A stretch of DNA of 64,000 bases from Tepidiforma bonchosmolovskayae (GTDB lineage: Bacteria; Chloroflexota; Dehalococcoidia; Tepidiformales; Tepidiformaceae): assembly GCF_008838325.1 (NCBI RefSeq), contig NZ_CP042829.1:744001-808000 (forward strand), read 5' to 3'. Positions 29,443 through 37,829 of the stretch are shown here, one piece after another; within the stretch, counting starts at the first letter, position 1; every line of letters begins with the position of its first letter. The translations under genes and the position numbers were made by a program. A model generated the notes under the pieces. That model worked only from the letters and a program-made list of their open reading frames with translations, searched no databases and was not told the DNA's origin.

Positions 29443-30300
29443 ATGAAGTTTTCGATTCGGGACAGCCGGCTGGTATCGGTCGGCGTCGCCAGCGTCATCG
29501 CGGTCGGGGTGATCGGCTTCGGGAGCGCGGCGTTCGCGCAGGACAGCGGGACGCCGACGCCGACGCCAGCGACGCAGGACGGCGGGAGCGGGCCACTGGC
29601 CGGGTGCGAGCACGGGCTCGGCCTCGGGCTGGCGATGGGGCATCTGCTGAAGGGCGTCGGCCTGACGCCGCAGGAGATTGCCGAAGGCAAGGCCGCGGGG
29701 CTGACCTGGGGCCAGATCCTTGACCAGTACGGCGACGTGACCGCGGCGCAGGCGAAGCAGAAGGCGCTCGATGCGCTGAAGTCGAAGCTCGACCAGGCCG
29801 TTGCGAACGGGCGGCTGACGCAGGAGCAGGCCGACCAGCGGCTGGCTGACGCGGGCGCGAAGATCGACCAGTTCCTGAATTCGAAGCCGGGCGACCACCT
29901 CCCGGGAAGGGACGGCGACGGCAAGCCCGGGAAGGGCTTCGGGATCCCGAAGGGCGGCGCAAGCCTCGAGACGATCGCCGGCGTGCTCGGTACGGACGTC
30001 GAGACGCTCCGGAGCCAGCTCGCCGAAGGGAAGACGATCGCGGAGATCGCCGGCGACAAGACGCAGGCGGTGATCGACGCGCTCGTGGCCGAGGCGAACG
30101 CGAAGATCGATGAGGCGGTCGCGAACGGACGGCTGACGCAGGAGCAGGCGGACCAGCTGAAGACGAAGACCGCCGAGATGATCTCGAAGTTCGTGAACGA
30201 AGGCGGGCCGCTCAAGAAGTTCGGCAAGGGCTTCGGGCGCGGCCACCACGACCGGGGCGGGATGACCCCGCCGTCGGGCTCGAGCCAGCCGACGCAGTAA
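29443..30300 (+). CDS. Secreted helical-repeat protein of unknown function
   Basis: 285-residue exported protein. The signal peptide ends about residue 32 (GSAAFAQDS). Mature sequence has a Thr/Pro linker, then two related helical modules, each with QAVANGRLTQEQADQ-like repeats near residues 122-136 and 225-239 preceded by GxT-type helix pairs; the end is Gly/Lys/Pro-rich. Similar ANGRLTQEQAD helices occur in YckD/DUF2680-like secreted proteins. AAGGAG precedes ATG 29443; an in-frame ATG at 29383 also has GGAGG but would mask the signal peptide. A strong terminator follows. Confidence 0.75.
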   Translation: MKFSIRDSRLVSVGVASVIAVGVIGFGSAAFAQDSGTPTPTPATQDGGSGPLAGCEHGLGLGLAMGHLLKGVGLTPQEIAEGKAAGLTWGQILDQYGDVTAAQAKQKALDALKSKLDQAVANGRLTQEQADQRLADAGAKIDQFLNSKPGDHLPGRDGDGKPGKGFGIPKGGASLETIAGVLGTDVETLRSQLAEGKTIAEIAGDKTQAVIDALVAEANAKIDEAVANGRLTQEQADQLKTKTAEMISKFVNEGGPLKKFGKGFGRGHHDRGGMTPPSGSSQPTQ

Positions 30301-30339
30301 CGAACAGCAGGTTCCCCCTGGAGCGCCCGGGCGGGCGCA

Positions 30340-30371
30340 GCGAGGCCCCGGCAGGTGTGCCGGGGCCTCGC
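30340..30371. terminator. Strong hairpin terminator, bidirectional
   Basis: A 14-bp perfect stem (30340-30353 with 30358-30371) with a GGTG loop lies between two convergent secreted-protein genes. Confidence 0.75.
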
Positions 30372-30393
30372 CGTGCGCCGGGGGAGCGCGGGC

Positions 30394-31599
30394 TCAGTTG
30401 GGGATGGTGACGCCGGGGTCGGGGTAGGTCTTCTGGTCGGCGTTGCCGGGGACGGCGACGGTGGGCATAGTGGGCGCGATGTACTGGTCGAGGCAGACGT
30501 TCTGGTAGGTGACGCCGTAGCGGGTGGTGGTGCCGGAGCACCGTGGGTCGTTGTGGCCGGAGACGATTTCGCCGAATTGGGTGGCGACGAAGGCGCCGCG
30601 GATGGGGTTGCGGAAGGCGTACCAGGCGGCTTCGAGTCGGCGGGTGTTGCCGGTTTCGCCGGTGGGAATCCAGGTGGAGATATCGTAGGCGGTGGCGTTC
30701 TCGCCGGGGGTGTAGAGGGTGGTGGCGCCGCAGATAGTCCAGCCGAAGTCCCAGGACCAGTCGGGTTCACCGGGGGCGGAGTACCACTGTTCGCAGCCGA
30801 TGCCCTGGGCGATGGAGGTGGCGTCGCAGACGGCGACGATGGGGCGCTGGGCCTCTTCGGGGAGGGCGATGACGCGGCGGGGGACGCGGGAGCCGCCTTC
30901 GGAGGCGGGGCGGGGGTCGCCGGAGTTGTACCAGCCCTGCCAGAAGGAGACATTGCCGGAGGGGTCGCGGGCCCAGACCTGGTAGGAGTGGTAGCGGCTC
31001 ATGCGGTCGAGGGGGTTGGAGGCGGCGTGGACGCGGAAGTAGATATCGACGCCGTTGAGGCGGGTGCTGAAGCCTTTCATGGCGGCGTGCTTGTCGACGT
31101 TCTCGGCGGGGGAGGTGTTGAACGGGCCGGAGAAGGAGACGGTGTAGCCGGCGGCGGCGATCCAGGCGGGCGGCTCGTCGCCGTGCTCGTGGCCGGTGTA
31201 GCACGGTTTGCCATCGGGGCCGGTGACGACGGGCGGGTGCCAGCGGTCCATGGGTTCGCCGCAGCGGCCGACGGCGCCGGAGGACGGGGGCGGGGTGGCG
31301 GAGCGGGTGGGCGTCGGCGTGGGCGTGCGGGTTGGGGTAGCGGTGGGGGTGGCGCTGCGGGTGGGGGTCGGGGTGGCGGCCTGTCCGGTGCAATCGAGGC
31401 GGACCTCGCGCGTGTTGACGCGGGAGACGGTGAGCCGGGTGCCGCCTTCGCAGCGGACGGTGAGGGAGTCGCCGGGGGCGAGGACGGCGGTGCTCGAGCC
31501 GGCCGCGGCGAAGGAGAGCCCGAGGGCGGCGACGACGAGGGCCGCGGCGAGCACGGCGACCCGCCAGCCGGCCCGGAAGGGTGCGGTGATGCGTGCCAT
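30394..31599 (-). CDS. Secreted protein with Thr/Pro-rich linker
   Basis: 401-residue exported protein of unknown function. Signal peptide or anchor at about residues 14-36; a short beta-like domain (LAPGDSLTVRCEGGTRLTVSR); a mucin-like linker of Ala-Thr-Pro-Thr-Arg repeats at about 74-106; then a ~290-residue Trp/Tyr/Cys-containing domain with HEHGDEPPAW and YFRVHAASNPLDRMSRYHSYQVW. Seven or more cysteines suggest disulfides or metal binding. ATG 31599 has GGAGG. Cell-surface or extracellular role inferred only from export. Confidence 0.75.
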   Translation of the reverse strand: MARITAPFRAGWRVAVLAAALVVAALGLSFAAAGSSTAVLAPGDSLTVRCEGGTRLTVSRVNTREVRLDCTGQAATPTPTRSATPTATPTRTPTPTPTRSATPPPSSGAVGRCGEPMDRWHPPVVTGPDGKPCYTGHEHGDEPPAWIAAAGYTVSFSGPFNTSPAENVDKHAAMKGFSTRLNGVDIYFRVHAASNPLDRMSRYHSYQVWARDPSGNVSFWQGWYNSGDPRPASEGGSRVPRRVIALPEEAQRPIVAVCDATSIAQGIGCEQWYSAPGEPDWSWDFGWTICGATTLYTPGENATAYDISTWIPTGETGNTRRLEAAWYAFRNPIRGAFVATQFGEIVSGHNDPRCSGTTTRYGVTYQNVCLDQYIAPTMPTVAVPGNADQKTYPDPGVTIPN

Positions 31600-31759
31600 A
31601 GGGAACCTCCGTTGAGGGCGCATCTGCAGGTTCGGCCGGGGAACGTTGCCGTTCGACCGCCGGGCGGTAAATTCGCCGTGAAATCCGGGAGCTGGCCGGG
31701 AACAGGGCCGGGTTGCGGGAGCCGGGTAGAATGGATGGACCCCCTGCGGAGTTGGTGCG

Positions 31760-32650
31760 ATGGCTGAACTGGGACGTTTGCTGACGGCGATGGTGACGCC
31801 CTACACGGACGAGGGTGCGGTGAACCTGCCGATGGCGCGGGAGCTCGCGCGGATGCTTGTCGAGAACGGGAACGACGGCGTGGTCGTGACCGGGACGACG
31901 GGCGAGGCGCCCCTCTTGAGCGACGACGAGAAGTACGCGCTCTGGTCGGAGGTGAAGCAGGAGCTGGGCGGGGCGACGGTGGTGGCGGGCGCCGGGACGA
32001 ACGACACGCGGCACTCCATCCACCTCGCGAAGCTGGCGGAACGGGCCGGGGCCGACGCGATCCTTGCGGTGGTGCCGTACTACCTGAAGCCTTCGCAGGA
32101 AGGGATCTACCAGCACTTCCGGGCGATTGCGGAGAGCACCAGCCTGCCGGTCATCCTGTACAACGTGCCGGGCCGGGTCGGGGTCGGGATGACGGTGGAG
32201 ACGATCCTGCGGTGCGCGGAGCTGCCAAACGTGGTTGGGAACAAGGAGGCGAACGGCGACCTGCGCCACACGGCGGCGGTGATGGAGGCGGCGCCGGGCT
32301 TCAAGATCTGGAGCGGGAACGACAACGACAACTTCCACCTGTGGTGCATGGGGGCGTGGGGCGCCATCAGCGTGACGGCGCACATCGTGGCGCGGCAGCA
32401 GCGGGCGATGCTCGAGGCGGTGCTCGGCGGGCGGCTGGCGGAGGCCGCGGCGATCCACAGGGCGCTCTGCCGGGTAACGGACGCGTGCTTCCTGAACGGG
32501 AGCCCGAGCACGATCCGATATGTGCTGCGGCAGCTGGGCTTCGCCATCGGGGCGCCGCGGCTGCCGGTGGTGGAGCCGGACGAGGCGGTGGGGGCGAAGG
32601 TGATGGCGGAGCTGCGGCGGCACCGGCTGGACGTGCCGGTGCCGGCCTGA
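31760..32650 (+). CDS. dapA: 4-Hydroxy-tetrahydrodipicolinate synthase
   Basis: 296-residue TIM-barrel aldolase that condenses pyruvate with aspartate semialdehyde for lysine/diaminopimelate synthesis. VVTGTTGEAPLLSDDEK (42-58), Tyr134 in LYNVPGR and Schiff-base Lys162 in GNKEANGDL are all present. Length is normal. No other dap gene is near. Other DapA-family aldolases exist, but the motif set favours DapA. Confidence 0.92.
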   Translation: MAELGRLLTAMVTPYTDEGAVNLPMARELARMLVENGNDGVVVTGTTGEAPLLSDDEKYALWSEVKQELGGATVVAGAGTNDTRHSIHLAKLAERAGADAILAVVPYYLKPSQEGIYQHFRAIAESTSLPVILYNVPGRVGVGMTVETILRCAELPNVVGNKEANGDLRHTAAVMEAAPGFKIWSGNDNDNFHLWCMGAWGAISVTAHIVARQQRAMLEAVLGGRLAEAAAIHRALCRVTDACFLNGSPSTIRYVLRQLGFAIGAPRLPVVEPDEAVGAKVMAELRRHRLDVPVPA

Positions 32651-32660
32651 CGGGCGCGCC

Positions 32661-33017
32661 ATGCCGGCTGGCCGGTGGGAGGTGGTGTGGCGGGGGCCGA
32701 CGGAGGTTGATGCGGAGCTGACCGCAGGTCAGCTGCGGGCGGCAGGCATCCCGGCGCTGGTTGAGGGGTCGGCGACGCCGTACCGGGCTGCGGCGTTCCC
32801 GCTGGGCGGGACGTGGCTGATCCGCGTGCCGGCGGAGGCCATCGAGCCGGCGCGGGCGCTGCTGGAGGAGGTGGGCGAGGGGCCGAACCTGGAGACGGAG
32901 GAGGGCGGGGACTTGCTCGACGCGAACCAGCGGGCCACGCTGAAGGCGGCAGGGTTCGGGCTGGCGGTGCTGGGCATCGTCATCCTGCTGCTGTTGATTC
33001 GGGAGGCTGCGGGATGA
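32661..33017 (+). CDS. DUF2007-like protein with C-terminal membrane helix
   Basis: 118-residue protein. The N terminus (WEVVWRGPTEVDAELTAGQLRAAGIPALVEG) matches the DUF2007 fold, a small alpha/beta domain, and one membrane helix lies at about 95-113 (GFGLAVLGIVILLLLI). It ends in an ATGA overlap with the DUF433 gene, after dapA by ten bases. Function unknown. Confidence 0.75.
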   Translation: MPAGRWEVVWRGPTEVDAELTAGQLRAAGIPALVEGSATPYRAAAFPLGGTWLIRVPAEAIEPARALLEEVGEGPNLETEEGGDLLDANQRATLKAAGFGLAVLGIVILLLLIREAAG

Positions 33018-33283
33018 GCAGACTGGACTGGCGGGAGTACATCGAGGTCGACGCTGCGGCGCCGGGCGGGCGGCCGGTGGTGCGGGGGACGCGGATTTCG
33101 GCGCAGGAGGTGCTGGACGCGGTGGACCGGGGCGAGGAGATCGCCGCGATCCTCGCGGCGTATCCGCAGCTGACGCGGGAATCGGTGCTGGCGGTGATCC
33201 AGTTCCGGCTGGCGCACCAGTACGTGCAGGAGCGGAAGCACGCGGAGCGGCGCCGGTTGCCGTTCGCGCCGGGCCCGGGCTGA
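33014..33283 (+). CDS. DUF433 antitoxin-like protein
   Basis: 89-residue protein with GGRPVVRGTRISAQEVLDAVDRGEEIAAILAAYPQLTRESVLAVIQF, the DUF433 winged-helix signature. DUF433 proteins often pair with a DUF5615 PIN-like toxin, but no such gene follows here. It is coupled to the DUF2007 gene by an ATGA overlap and meets the anti-sigma gene seven bases away. Confidence 0.82.
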   Translation: MSRLDWREYIEVDAAAPGGRPVVRGTRISAQEVLDAVDRGEEIAAILAAYPQLTRESVLAVIQFRLAHQYVQERKHAERRRLPFAPGPG

Positions 33284-33290
33284 GAGCAGC

Positions 33291-34151
33291 TCAGTTGCGG
33301 GTGAGGCGGGAGAGGTCGGTCACAAAGAAGACGGTCGGGCCTTCTCGGACGGGCGAGCCGCCGGCGCGTTCGATGGTGACGACGGCGGTGTCGTAGCTGG
33401 TGATGCCCTCGGGGACGCGGGTTTCGTAGCGGGCGAAGCCGGCGTCGTCGGGGGCGAAGGTGCCGAGGGAGTAGTAGCGGCCGCCCGAGTTGACCCAGAG
33501 CTGGTAGGTTTCGCCGGGTGGGAGCTGGCGGAGCTGGCTGGCAACGAACCAGACGCGCTTCTGGTCTTCGTCCCAGACGAGGCGGCCGATGGAGCCGCGC
33601 TCAGGGGAGACGGAAACGACGGCGGCGACCTGGCTGTTGGGCGAAATCAGGGCGATGAAGAGCTCGGAGTCGGACTTGAGCGTTTCGCGGAGTTCGGCGG
33701 CGACGGCCTGCTGGTCTTCCAGCTTTTGGGTCAGGGCTGCGAGTGCGACCTTCTGGGAAAGGGCTTCATCGATCTGGCGCTGGAGGTCGGCATTCTGGGA
33801 GCGGAGGGCATTAACCTGGGTGCGGAGGCCGAGCATGCCGGAGAAGGCGCCGACGGCGATGATGATGGCGGCCAGCCCTGCGGCGGCGCGGCCGATGGTG
33901 AAGGCGCGCCAGGCGGGGCCGGGCTTGCGGATGCCGGCGGCGGCGAAGACCCGGCTGCGAAGGCGGGGCGAGGCCCGGCGGAGGGGCTGGCTGGCGGCGA
34001 GGAGGGCGGCGACGCGCTCGGCTTCGCGGACCATGTCGCGGCAGCGGGAGCATTCGGCGAGGTGGAGGGCGATGGCGCGGGCAAGCTCGGGTTCGAGCGA
34101 ACCGATGGCGTACTCGTCAGCCTGTTCCTGGGTGATGTGCGGGGCGTCCAT
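33291..34151 (-). CDS. Anti-sigma factor (RskA/ZAS type)
   Basis: 286-residue single-pass membrane protein. The cytoplasmic N terminus has a zinc anti-sigma motif, His30-xxx-Cys34-xx-Cys37. A helix at about 88-106 is followed by a coiled coil and the extracytoplasmic RskA domain (GETYQLWVNSGGRYYSLGTF). It would sequester the sigma factor encoded 12 bases upstream and release it on proteolysis. No ribosome site is visible, so coupling to the sigma gene is likely. Confidence 0.9.
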   Translation of the reverse strand: MDAPHITQEQADEYAIGSLEPELARAIALHLAECSRCRDMVREAERVAALLAASQPLRRASPRLRSRVFAAAGIRKPGPAWRAFTIGRAAAGLAAIIIAVGAFSGMLGLRTQVNALRSQNADLQRQIDEALSQKVALAALTQKLEDQQAVAAELRETLKSDSELFIALISPNSQVAAVVSVSPERGSIGRLVWDEDQKRVWFVASQLRQLPPGETYQLWVNSGGRYYSLGTFAPDDAGFARYETRVPEGITSYDTAVVTIERAGGSPVREGPTVFFVTDLSRLTRN

Positions 34152-34163
34152 GGCGGTTGCGGG

Positions 34164-34823
34164 CTACCGGCCGCGTTCGAGGCAGCGGCGGAGCTTCTGC
34201 ATGCCGAGGCGGATTCGGGTCTTGATGGTGCCGAGGGGCTCGCGGAGGACGGCGGCGATCTCCTGCTGGGTGAGGCCGCCGAAGTAGGCGAGTTCGAGGG
34301 CGCGGCGCTGCTCGGGCGGGAGCTCGTTGAGGGCGCGGCGGACGGCGAGGCGTTCTTCGTTCAGCTCGGCGGTAGCGCCCGGGTCGAGCGCAGCGGCGTG
34401 GAAGACGGGTTCGGCCGACTCGGCGGGGTCGCCGAGGGGGCCGCCCTCGCGCTTCCAGCGGCGGCCGCGGGCGCGGACTTCGTCGAGGGCGCGGTTGCGG
34501 GTGACGCTCATGAGCCAGCTGATGAAGCGGCCGCGTTCGGCGATGAAGGTTTCGGGGCGGCGCCAGAGGCGGACGAAGACGTCCTGGGTCGTGTCCTCGG
34601 CGAGGCCGGGGTCGCCGAGGATGCGGTAGGCGGCAGAGTAGACGAGGTCGACGTAGCGGTCGTAGAGGACGGCGAAGGCGTGCTGGTCGCGTTCGAGGAT
34701 GGCGAGCATGAGGGTTTCGTCCGGCCAATCGGTGCGGTCGGCGAGCGCTGCGTCGGCAGGGCGCGCGAATTCGACCGTTCGATCGAGGTTACGTATACCG
34801 GCGGGCGTCGGATTGCCGTCCAT
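34164..34823 (-). CDS. ECF RNA polymerase sigma factor (SigK-like)
   Basis: 219-residue ECF sigma factor. Region 2 spans AFAVLYDRYVDLVYSAAYRILGD through FISWLMSVTRNRALDEVRAR (about 50-120), and region 4 ELPPEQRRALELAYFGGLTQQEIAAVLREPLGTIKTRIRLG (about 165-206). It is followed by its RskA-type anti-sigma gene. ATG 34823 has no clear ribosome site at ideal spacing. Its target promoters are unknown. It is divergent from an HtrA-like protease that could process the anti-sigma factor. Confidence 0.92.
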   Translation of the reverse strand: MDGNPTPAGIRNLDRTVEFARPADAALADRTDWPDETLMLAILERDQHAFAVLYDRYVDLVYSAAYRILGDPGLAEDTTQDVFVRLWRRPETFIAERGRFISWLMSVTRNRALDEVRARGRRWKREGGPLGDPAESAEPVFHAAALDPGATAELNEERLAVRRALNELPPEQRRALELAYFGGLTQQEIAAVLREPLGTIKTRIRLGMQKLRRCLERGR

Positions 34824-34973
34824 CGCGCGGGGTGGTCCCTTCGGCAGGGGATGATACACCGCGGCGTGATGGGCGCGAACGGCTTTACCGGTAGCGTGAA
34901 GGCGGCTTTCATCTTTACCTTTTGCACGGCGAGCGGCTGTGAGACTGGGAGGAGAACCTGAGGGGTGCGAGAG

Positions 34974-36083
34974 ATGAACACCAGGATGGTGCTGGCGGCG
35001 GGGCTTGCGGCGCTGGCGCTGGCCGGCGGGGCAGCCTGCTCCGATACCCACGAGGCGAACCCGGCGGCGCCGGCCGGGAACGCAGCGGCTGCGGCCACGC
35101 CGACGGCAGGGCGGTCGCAGCCGACGTCGCTGCCAGCGGGGCAGATGACCGTGGCGGAGGTGGTGCAGTTCGCCGAGCCGGCGATCGTGCGGATTCAGAC
35201 CAACGCGGGCGTGGGCTCGGGGTTCGTCGTGGCGAGCGACGGCTACATCGTGACGAATGCGCACGTGGTGACCGGGACGACGGGGCGGGTAGCGAGCGCG
35301 ATTACGGTGACCCTGAGCGATGGTTCGCAGTACCAGGCGCGGGTGGTGGGCGTGGACCCGCGGGCGGACATCGCGCTGCTGAAGATTGAGGCGACGGGGC
35401 TGAAGGCGCTGGAGTTCGCCAGCCTGAAGGACGTGGCGGTGGGGCAGGATGTGGTGGCGATGGGGTACGCGCTCGACCTGCAGGGCGGCGAAGGCGGCGC
35501 ATTCAGCGTGACGAAGGGGATCATCAGCCAGAAGAACAGGGTCATCAACGAGGGGTCGAACGCGGCGATCTTCGGTTCGGTGCAGACGGACGCGGCGATC
35601 AACCACGGGAACAGCGGCGGACCTTTGCTCGACCTGACGGGGAAGGTGGTGGGCGTGAACACTGCGCTGGCGCCGGACCCGACGACGGGCGAGGCGGCGC
35701 CGGGCATCGGCTTTGCGGTCGGCTCGGACATCGTGAAGGCGATCATTGAGCAGCTGAAGGCGCAGGGCCGGGTGAACCGCGGCTTCCTCGGCATCCAGGG
35801 GTTCGAAGCGCTGCGGCCGGCGGTCGCGCGGCAGCTGGGGATCCCGGAGAGGGAGGGCGGAGTGGTCATCCAGACGGTCCTGGCTGGCGGGCCGGTGGCG
35901 CAGGCCGGGCTCCAGGCAAAGGACGTCATTGTGAAGATCGGCGACGTGGAGATTGACAACGAGGCAGACCTGGCGGTGGCGCTCATCAAGTACCAGGCCG
36001 GCCAGAAGGTGAAGGTGGAGTTTTACCGCAACGGGAAGCGGCAGAGCGCGGAGGTGACGCTCGGCTCGCCGCCGTCGAACTGA
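34974..36083 (+). CDS. HtrA/DegP-like serine protease, lipoprotein-type
   Basis: 369-residue exported protease. A signal region ends in GGAACSD (Cys22, imperfect lipobox). The chymotrypsin-like domain has His97 (TNAHVV), Asp132 (DPRADIALLK) and Ser214 (HGNSGGPL). A C-terminal PDZ domain (RGFLGIQGF to the end) follows. It acts in the periplasm-like space on misfolded or signalling substrates. ATG 34974 has GAGGGG eight bases upstream; GTG 34965 is an alternative. It is next to sigma/anti-sigma genes, consistent with envelope stress. Confidence 0.93.
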   Translation: MNTRMVLAAGLAALALAGGAACSDTHEANPAAPAGNAAAAATPTAGRSQPTSLPAGQMTVAEVVQFAEPAIVRIQTNAGVGSGFVVASDGYIVTNAHVVTGTTGRVASAITVTLSDGSQYQARVVGVDPRADIALLKIEATGLKALEFASLKDVAVGQDVVAMGYALDLQGGEGGAFSVTKGIISQKNRVINEGSNAAIFGSVQTDAAINHGNSGGPLLDLTGKVVGVNTALAPDPTTGEAAPGIGFAVGSDIVKAIIEQLKAQGRVNRGFLGIQGFEALRPAVARQLGIPEREGGVVIQTVLAGGPVAQAGLQAKDVIVKIGDVEIDNEADLAVALIKYQAGQKVKVEFYRNGKRQSAEVTLGSPPSN

Positions 36084-36108
36084 CCGGCGAACGGGGACAG
36101 GGCCACGG

Positions 36109-36131
36109 GGGCCGGCGGTGAGCCGGCCCCT
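36109..36131 (+). terminator. Terminator-like hairpin after the HtrA gene
   Basis: A 9-bp stem (36109-36117 with 36123-36131), five-base loop, then TCTTCG; 25 bases after the protease stop. Confidence 0.5.
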
Positions 36132-36165
36132 CTTCGCGCGCGGGCGGAGGGACGATAATGGGCGC

Positions 36166-36894
36166 ATGCGGGTCGTGAGCCTGGTGCCGAGCCTGACGGA
36201 GCTGACCTGGGAGCTGGCGCCGGAAACGCTGGCGGGGCGGACGAAGTTCTGCACGGAGCCGCCGGAGATGGCGGCGGCGGTTCCCGCCTTCGGGGGAACG
36301 AAGGACCCGGACGTGGCGGCGATTGCCGCGCTGCGGCCGGACCTCGTGATTGCGAACCGGGAGGAGAACCGGCGGGAGGACGTGGCGGCGCTGGAGGCCG
36401 CCGGGCTGCGGGTGCTGGTGACGGTGATCGATTCGGTCGAGGAGGCGCTGGCGGCGATCCGGGCGATCGGCGCGGAGGTGGGGAACCCGGGCAGGGCGGA
36501 CGCGCTCGCGGCGGAAGTCGAAGCTGCGCTGGCGGATGCCGCGCCCGGCGAAGGGCCGCGGGTGTTCGTGCCGATCTGGCGGCGGCCGCTGCTGGGGCTC
36601 GGCGGGGGGACGTACGGCAGTTCGCTGCTGGAAGCATGCGGGGCGGTGAACGTGCTGCGGGAGCGGGAGCGCTACCCGGAGGTGACGCTGGAGGAGGTGC
36701 GGGCGCTCAGGCCGGACCTGGTGCTGCTGCCGGATGAGCCCTACCACTTCCGGGAGGAGCACTGCGCCGAGTTTGCGGAGGCGGCGCCGGCGCGGCTGGT
36801 GGATGGCAAGCTGCTGTGGTGGTACGGGCCGCGGATGCCGGGGAGCATCCGGGCGCTGCGTACGCTGCTGGCGGAGGCTGCGGCATGGCGGTGA
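36166..36894 (+). CDS. Cobalamin/Fe(III)-binding-type protein (BtuF-like), no signal peptide
   Basis: 242-residue protein of the helical-backbone metal-receptor (TroA/BtuF) superfamily. MRVVSLVPSLTELTWEL at the start, DPDVAAIAALRPDLVIANREENRREDVAALE, and the linking helix and second lobe (LGGGTYGSSLLEACGAVNVL) are typical. Unlike canonical binding proteins it starts directly at the fold with no signal peptide or lipobox, so it appears cytoplasmic. It overlaps the next hydrolase gene by ten bases. Ligand unknown. Confidence 0.82.
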   Translation: MRVVSLVPSLTELTWELAPETLAGRTKFCTEPPEMAAAVPAFGGTKDPDVAAIAALRPDLVIANREENRREDVAALEAAGLRVLVTVIDSVEEALAAIRAIGAEVGNPGRADALAAEVEAALADAAPGEGPRVFVPIWRRPLLGLGGGTYGSSLLEACGAVNVLRERERYPEVTLEEVRALRPDLVLLPDEPYHFREEHCAEFAEAAPARLVDGKLLWWYGPRMPGSIRALRTLLAEAAAWR

Positions 36895-37829
36895 GACGCG
36901 CGGCAGCGGCGGCGGCACTGCTCGGGGCGGCCGGCGCAGGCGCTGCTGCGGGCTTGGCCGCAGCGGACCGGCGGCGGTGGCGGCCGCCGCAGCCGGCGGG
37001 GCTGGTGCGGGAGGTGGCGGGGGCACGGCTGCACTACCTCGACGAGGGCGCCGGGCCGGCGCTGGTGCTCGTGCACGGCTTCGCCGGGAGCACGTTCAGC
37101 TGGCGGGCGGTGGTGCCGGAGCTGGCGAAGGAGTTCCGGGTGATTGCGGTGGACCTGCCGGGCTTCGGGCTGAGCGACCGGCGGCCGGGGATCGGCTACG
37201 GGCACGAGCGGCACGTCGACCGGCTGCTGGCGCTGCTCGACCTGCTGGGCATCGAGCGGGCGGCGTTTGCCGGGCATTCGATGGGTGGAGCGGTGGTGCA
37301 GCGGCTGGCGGCGCGCGCGCCGGGGCGGGCCGAGCGGCTGGTGCTGGTGGGGTCGGTGAGCGCTGGGGCGAACCTCGACATCGGCCGCCGGCGGCGGGCG
37401 AGCCGGCTGATGTTCGGGGCGATCCGGCTGGCGGCGATCTCGCCGACGGTGATGTACGCGGCCGGACGCCGGGGGCTGCGGCAGATGGTGGCCGACCCCT
37501 CGTTCGTGACGCCGGAGGTGGTGCGCGGGTACATCGACCCGCTGCTCATCCCGGGGACCGTCCGGGCGGTGGCGGAGATGGCGCGGGAGCATGCCGCGGA
37601 GCCGGCGGTCGACCTCGGCGCCATCGCGGCGCCGGCGCTGGTGGTGACCGGCGAGGCGGACGTGGTGGTGCCGCCGCTACGGGCGGAAGAGCTGGCGAAG
37701 GCGCTGCCGGCGGCCGGACCGGCGGTCGTGATCGACCGGGCAGGGCATCTGCTGGCGGAGGAGCGGCCTGACGCGTTCCTGCGGGCGACGCTGCCGTTCC
37801 TGCGGGCGGGGGCTCAGGCGCGGCGGTAG
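36885..37829 (+). CDS. Alpha/beta hydrolase
   Basis: 314-residue hydrolase. An N-terminal hydrophobic segment (about 7-27, Ala-rich) may anchor it. The core has VHGFAGSTFSW (oxyanion), nucleophile Ser in FAGHSMGGAVV, a late Asp in VVTGEADVVVPP, and the catalytic His in IDRAGHLLAEE. Start ATG 36885 with GGAGG. Its 3' end overlaps nagA by 16 bases. The substrate is unknown; bromoperoxidase- or epoxide-hydrolase-like members share this layout. Confidence 0.88.
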   Translation: MAVRRAAAAAALLGAAGAGAAAGLAAADRRRWRPPQPAGLVREVAGARLHYLDEGAGPALVLVHGFAGSTFSWRAVVPELAKEFRVIAVDLPGFGLSDRRPGIGYGHERHVDRLLALLDLLGIERAAFAGHSMGGAVVQRLAARAPGRAERLVLVGSVSAGANLDIGRRRRASRLMFGAIRLAAISPTVMYAAGRRGLRQMVADPSFVTPEVVRGYIDPLLIPGTVRAVAEMAREHAAEPAVDLGAIAAPALVVTGEADVVVPPLRAEELAKALPAAGPAVVIDRAGHLLAEERPDAFLRATLPFLRAGAQARR

